From assembly GCA_002429045.1 (NCBI GenBank), contig DIYM01000048.1:7191-50092 (forward strand): 42,902 nucleotides of DNA. The letters run 5' to 3'. Under the pieces are notes generated by a model that was not told where the DNA came from, did not search any database, and was given only the letters and a program-made list of their open reading frames with translations. The stretch is from Phycisphaerales bacterium UBA6054 (GTDB lineage: Bacteria > Planctomycetota > Phycisphaerae > Phycisphaerales > UBA1924). The translations under genes and the position numbers were made by a program. Positions 40,110 to 42,902 of the stretch are shown here, piece by piece. The stretch's first letter is position 1. The number at the start of each line of letters is the position of its first letter.

Positions 40110-40973
40110 TCAAGCGTCGCGTGCGACCCTCGGCGGCGCGATCCCGAAGAACACGCCGAACACCAGCCCGAGCACCGACGCCGAAGCGGCGGGCAGCGTC
40201 CATCCGGCGGCCCGGAGGGCCTGGTTCTCGAATGTGATGGCGGGAGCCCTGGGCATGACCTTCAACGCCGCCCCGTACTGCCAAGTGCGCTCCTGCAGTT
40301 CCCCGGCTTCTCGCTGCGGGATCGGCTCGCCCTTGAGCTTGGCGTTGTTCTGGCGTCGGAGCAGGCTCTTGCCCGACTCGGGGAACCGCAGGGGTTGGTG
40401 GACGATGAAGCCGCCCTCGTCGGAGAGCTCATAGAAATCGAACAGCCAGCGGTCCCGGCGGACATCGGCGGTGGACTCGTTCTGGTCCTGCTCGAGCCCG
40501 AACACGCCCTGGTTGTTCGCGTCGATGCCGAACGGGGTGCGCGTGACGATGATCAGGCGTGTGTCGATCTCGTCCCGGGCGATGCGGGCCTCGAACTCTT
40601 CCATCGACATGCCGGCCCGGTCGGCACAGAACAGCATCCGCATCCAATCGGTGTGCTTGTTGAACAGCCCGGGCAGGTTCTGGCGTGGCTCGACGGCGAC
40701 CGGCAGCGTGAGCACGTCATCGCCGTACTCGACCCGGAGCACGTGCCCGAGCCCGTCGGAGTCCTCGGCCTGCACATCGGTGACCGCGACGCGCCGATCG
40801 AAATAGTCGAACTCGGGGTTGACCACCTCTACGTACGCGAACAGGGCATTGACCGATGACTCGTTGTACGCGCGGACGCGTTTGGCGAGAAGGTACGTGG
40901 ACCCGATCAGCGTGACCAAGGAGACCGCCGCGACGGTCCATGGGAGGGTGCGGCGGCGGGGTCTGTCGGGCAT
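40110..40973 (-). CDS. two-helix membrane protein in the cytochrome oxidase cluster
   Basis: Predicted 287-residue protein with one hydrophobic helix near residues 12-29 (VAAVSLVTLIGSTYLLA) and another near 258-279 (LPAASASVLGLVFGVFFGIA), framing about 220 residues outside the membrane. That part contains CADRAGMSMEEFEARI and RRDRWLFDFYELSD. I do not recognise a family, and it lacks a CxxC or haem motif, so it is not an SCO or Cox11 homologue. GAGAGGA precedes the ATG at 40973. It is the last gene of a cox cluster, so assembly or accessory function for the oxidase is a fair inference only. Confidence 0.7.
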   Translation of the reverse strand: MPDRPRRRTLPWTVAAVSLVTLIGSTYLLAKRVRAYNESSVNALFAYVEVVNPEFDYFDRRVAVTDVQAEDSDGLGHVLRVEYGDDVLTLPVAVEPRQNLPGLFNKHTDWMRMLFCADRAGMSMEEFEARIARDEIDTRLIIVTRTPFGIDANNQGVFGLEQDQNESTADVRRDRWLFDFYELSDEGGFIVHQPLRFPESGKSLLRRQNNAKLKGEPIPQREAGELQERTWQYGAALKVMPRAPAITFENQALRAAGWTLPAASASVLGLVFGVFFGIAPPRVARDA

Positions 40974-41009
40974 CGATTCCTCTCGGGGTGGATGCTGATC
41001 GGCGTCGGG

Positions 41010-41807
41010 TCAGTGGTCTGATCCGTGCGCCGCGGAGTGCGCTTGTTCGTGACCGGCGTGCTCGTCGAGTTCCAGAGCGTTGGTGCGGCCGGTGCGTACA
41101 ACGCGCTTGTCGGCGGTCGAGAGCTCGTCGCCATGCGAATCGAACCCGAGTTGCGCGAAGTAGTTCTCGGTGTCGTCGCTCATCTTCTGGGGATGCTTCA
41201 CGTGGCCGTAGTAGTACGCCCACCAGTCCTTCTCGGTGGCGCCTTCGTGGCTCTTCATCCACTTGGCCTGGTATTCGGCGCGTCGGGTGTCGATGAGGTT
41301 CTGCCCGCCGGTCGAGACCTTGGGCGAGATGCGGATCCCGAATCGGGCGTCGCGCGGGTCGGCGTCGAGCGCGACCCCAGTGCCGCCGTCCTGCGCTTCG
41401 CCGTACTTGTACTCCGTGACCCAGCCGCGGGTGGAGAGATCGATCATGGAGAAAAAGAGGAACAGGCCGACCGCGAAGAGGCAGAACAGCAGGGCGAACG
41501 TGTTCAGGGGTTTGTCGTAGCGGAGCTGCATGAAGTACATGCAGACGAGCGTGGCCTTGATCGACGCGATGGACATCGCGCCGACGATGTTGACCCAGTT
41601 TGGCAGGTCGATGAGGAACGCGACCTCGGCCCACTTCTCGAGGCTGTAGAACCCCACCGTCAGGGCGGTGAAGAACAGCAGCGCGGCGAGCACGCCGAGT
41701 TGGAGTCTCCAGCCGACGACGACGTGGCCGTGGGCGTGGGTGTTGGTGCCGTGCGGGTCCTCGGGGTTCCATCCGAGTTCGGCGTTGTGTTCGGCGGCGT
41801 GGCTCAT
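41010..41807 (-). CDS. cytochrome c oxidase subunit IV with long C-terminal extension
   Basis: Predicted 265-residue protein. Residues about 30-125 form the three-helix prokaryotic subunit IV: VGWRLQLGVLAALLFFTALT, WVNIVGAMSIASIKATLVCM with the typical KATLVxxYFMQL, and FALLFCLFAVGLFLFFSMID. The normal protein would end here; instead about 140 more residues follow, hydrophilic and rich in charged and aromatic residues (WWAYYYGHVKHPQKMSDDTE) with a His-rich end. The N-terminus is also His-rich. It lies 60 bases after coxC on the same strand. Confidence 0.85.
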   Translation of the reverse strand: MSHAAEHNAELGWNPEDPHGTNTHAHGHVVVGWRLQLGVLAALLFFTALTVGFYSLEKWAEVAFLIDLPNWVNIVGAMSIASIKATLVCMYFMQLRYDKPLNTFALLFCLFAVGLFLFFSMIDLSTRGWVTEYKYGEAQDGGTGVALDADPRDARFGIRISPKVSTGGQNLIDTRRAEYQAKWMKSHEGATEKDWWAYYYGHVKHPQKMSDDTENYFAQLGFDSHGDELSTADKRVVRTGRTNALELDEHAGHEQAHSAAHGSDH

Positions 41808-41867
41808 GGCGGTTGATCCGTGCTGCGGTGTGTGTCGGTCGGTGCGTGACTTCGATCGCTTGGGAGG

Positions 41868-42572
41868 TCAGTGGATGAGATAGAGGAGCGGGAAGAGGAA
41901 GATCCAGACGAGGTCCACGAGGTGCCAGTAGAGGGCCGAGTTCTCGACCATGGTGTACTCGGTGGGGCCGTAGGCTTCGTACTTCCAGGAGCGGTAGAGC
42001 ACCCAGCCGAGCAGGCCGGCGCCGATGAAGACGTGCAGGGCGTGGATGCCGGTGCCGACGTAGTAGAGCGACCACCACAGCGGCTCGTGGGCGTCCTGCG
42101 CGAAGGGGTAGGAGAAGAAGGTGCCGGGCGCTTTCCCCTCTCCGAGCTTGGGCATGTACTCGAACTGGAGCTTGATCCAGACAAAGAGGGCGGCGCAGAT
42201 CAGCGTGATGATCAGGTTGATCCGCAGCCATTTCTGGTTGTTGAGCTGGGCACAGCGGACGGCGTTGGCAACCGTCCAGGACGAGATCAGCAGGATGACG
42301 GTGTTGAGCCCGCCGAAACGCCAGTCGAGGTAGTGGCTGCCGTTGGCCCAGGCTTCGGGGTAGAGCAGGCGGAAGACCGCGTAGCCGCAGAAGATGCCGG
42401 CGAACAGCAGGACCTCCGTGGTGAGGAACAGCCACATGCCGAGCTTCGACGCGTCGAACTCCTCGTCGTGGGTGCGCCAGTGGTGCCCGGCCTTGCGGTT
42501 GCGCCAGTGCTTGGGGTGGTCCCGGAGATGGTCCGGTGCCGGGGTGTCGTAGGCGTCGAGGGTCGTCTGCAT
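41868..42572 (-). CDS. coxC: cytochrome c oxidase subunit III
   Basis: Predicted 234-residue membrane subunit of a haem-copper oxidase. After about 45 polar residues there are five hydrophobic helices: MWLFLTTEVLLFAGIFCGYA, LNTVILLISSWTVANAVRCA, WLRINLIITLICAALFVWIK, LYYVGTGIHALHVFIGAGLL and SALYWHLVDLVWIFLFPLLY. The HALHVFIG and YWHLVDLVWIFLFPLLY motifs are diagnostic. Start ATG at 42572 with GGAG upstream. It lies between coxA and the subunit IV gene. Confidence 0.95.
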   Translation of the reverse strand: MQTTLDAYDTPAPDHLRDHPKHWRNRKAGHHWRTHDEEFDASKLGMWLFLTTEVLLFAGIFCGYAVFRLLYPEAWANGSHYLDWRFGGLNTVILLISSWTVANAVRCAQLNNQKWLRINLIITLICAALFVWIKLQFEYMPKLGEGKAPGTFFSYPFAQDAHEPLWWSLYYVGTGIHALHVFIGAGLLGWVLYRSWKYEAYGPTEYTMVENSALYWHLVDLVWIFLFPLLYLIH

Positions 42573-42666
42573 GCGCGAACTCCGTGTTTCGCTTGGGCCT
42601 GTCTCTGCGCGGTGCCGATCGGGCCATCTGATCGTGTGCGTGTTGCGTCGCGAGGCAACGGGCACA

Positions 42667-42683
42667 CCCGGCTTCTCGCCGGG
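42667..42683. other. intercistronic hairpin between coxA and coxC
   Basis: CCCGGC and GCCGGG with a five-base loop lie 22 bases after the coxA stop on the minus strand. With no T-tract it is not a terminator; an RNA-stability or processing role is possible. Confidence 0.35.
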
Positions 42684-42705
42684 CGGGCCCATGAGGAGAG
42701 TCTGG

Positions 42706-42902
42706 TTAGCCCTTGGGCTCGGGCTTGTGGATCGGGAAGTCCTTCTCGTCGCAGTGCGGCGGGACGACCGATTCGAAGTCGTACGGCCCGTGCTTGACGA
42801 TCGGCTCGTGGTGGAAGTTGTGCTCGATCGGGGGCGATTCGGTCTCCCACTCGAGCGTCAGCCCGCCCCAGGGGTTCGGCGGGGCCTTGGGCCCGGCGAG
42901 CA
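42706..42902 (-). CDS. coxA: cytochrome c oxidase subunit I, C-terminal end (partial)
   Basis: The last 64 residues of a protein whose start lies beyond the window. NPWGGLTLEWETESPPIEHN is the conserved C-terminal block of aa3-type subunit I (the NPW...TLEW...SPP pattern), followed by a tail with HGPYDFESVVPPHCDEKDF. The stop TAA is at 42706-42708. The catalytic histidines are outside the window. Order coxA-coxC-subunit IV is the usual one. Confidence 0.92.
   Translation of the reverse strand, partial: LAGPKAPPNPWGGLTLEWETESPPIEHNFHHEPIVKHGPYDFESVVPPHCDEKDFPIHKPEPKG

Overview
The window is high-GC DNA that most resembles a marine planctomycete of the class Phycisphaerae. The pointers are a choice-of-anchor C protein ending in a PEP-CTERM-like tail with an arginine cluster (1030-1653), the 53-residue 'small basic protein' of the Planctomycetes/Verrucomicrobia/Chlamydiae group (15114-15275), a Minf_1886-type protein known mainly from Planctomycetes and Verrucomicrobia (29291-29713), and planctomycete-style oversized ResB and CcsA proteins. 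It is a chromosomal housekeeping region: I see no rRNA, tRNA, CRISPR array, insertion sequence or integrated phage.

Layout. 1-7.2 kb: small conserved proteins (DUF4332, zinc ribbon), a PEP-CTERM protein, the two halves of a 3-oxoacid-type CoA-transferase split by two small membrane-protein genes, NrdR, and a PadR regulator translationally coupled to a large membrane-anchored partner. 7.2-17 kb: threonyl-tRNA synthetase, an alpha/beta hydrolase, a two-gene unit of a sulfotransferase-like protein and a class IV aminotransferase-fold protein without the PLP lysine, a LOG-family protein, a barrel-like protein, a class I aminotransferase, the small basic protein, a SPOR-like membrane protein and an isolated NuoI-type ferredoxin followed by a strong terminator. 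17-27.5 kb: PyrF, DUF971 coupled to RecG, a second sulfotransferase, a CI-like regulator with an overlapping downstream frame, PolX, a divergent KamA-family radical SAM enzyme and Ffh. 27.5-33 kb: small membrane protein, AI-2E-type permease, Minf_1886 protein, choice-of-anchor I protein, 3-methyladenine glycosylase, lipoprotein aspartyl protease. 33-42.9 kb: ResB/CcsA cytochrome c maturation pair, amidohydrolase, OmpA lipoprotein and an aa3-type cytochrome oxidase cluster (coxA end, coxC, a long subunit IV, a two-helix membrane protein).

How the genes work together. System II cytochrome c maturation (resB-ccsA) and the cytochrome c oxidase operon lie within 10 kb and together describe aerobic respiration. 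recG, polX and mpg are DNA-repair genes; ffh, thrS and the small basic protein serve translation and export.

The most unusual items are the sulfotransferase/lysine-less aminotransferase pair (10354-12072), a recurring TANNNT hexamer placed 5-8 bases before start codons that lack a Shine-Dalgarno sequence (suggesting leaderless transcripts), two promoter-proximal motifs resembling NrdR boxes, one of them overlapping a perfect palindrome at padR, and the frame overlap behind the CI-like regulator. All family assignments come from reading motifs by eye; no database search was run.
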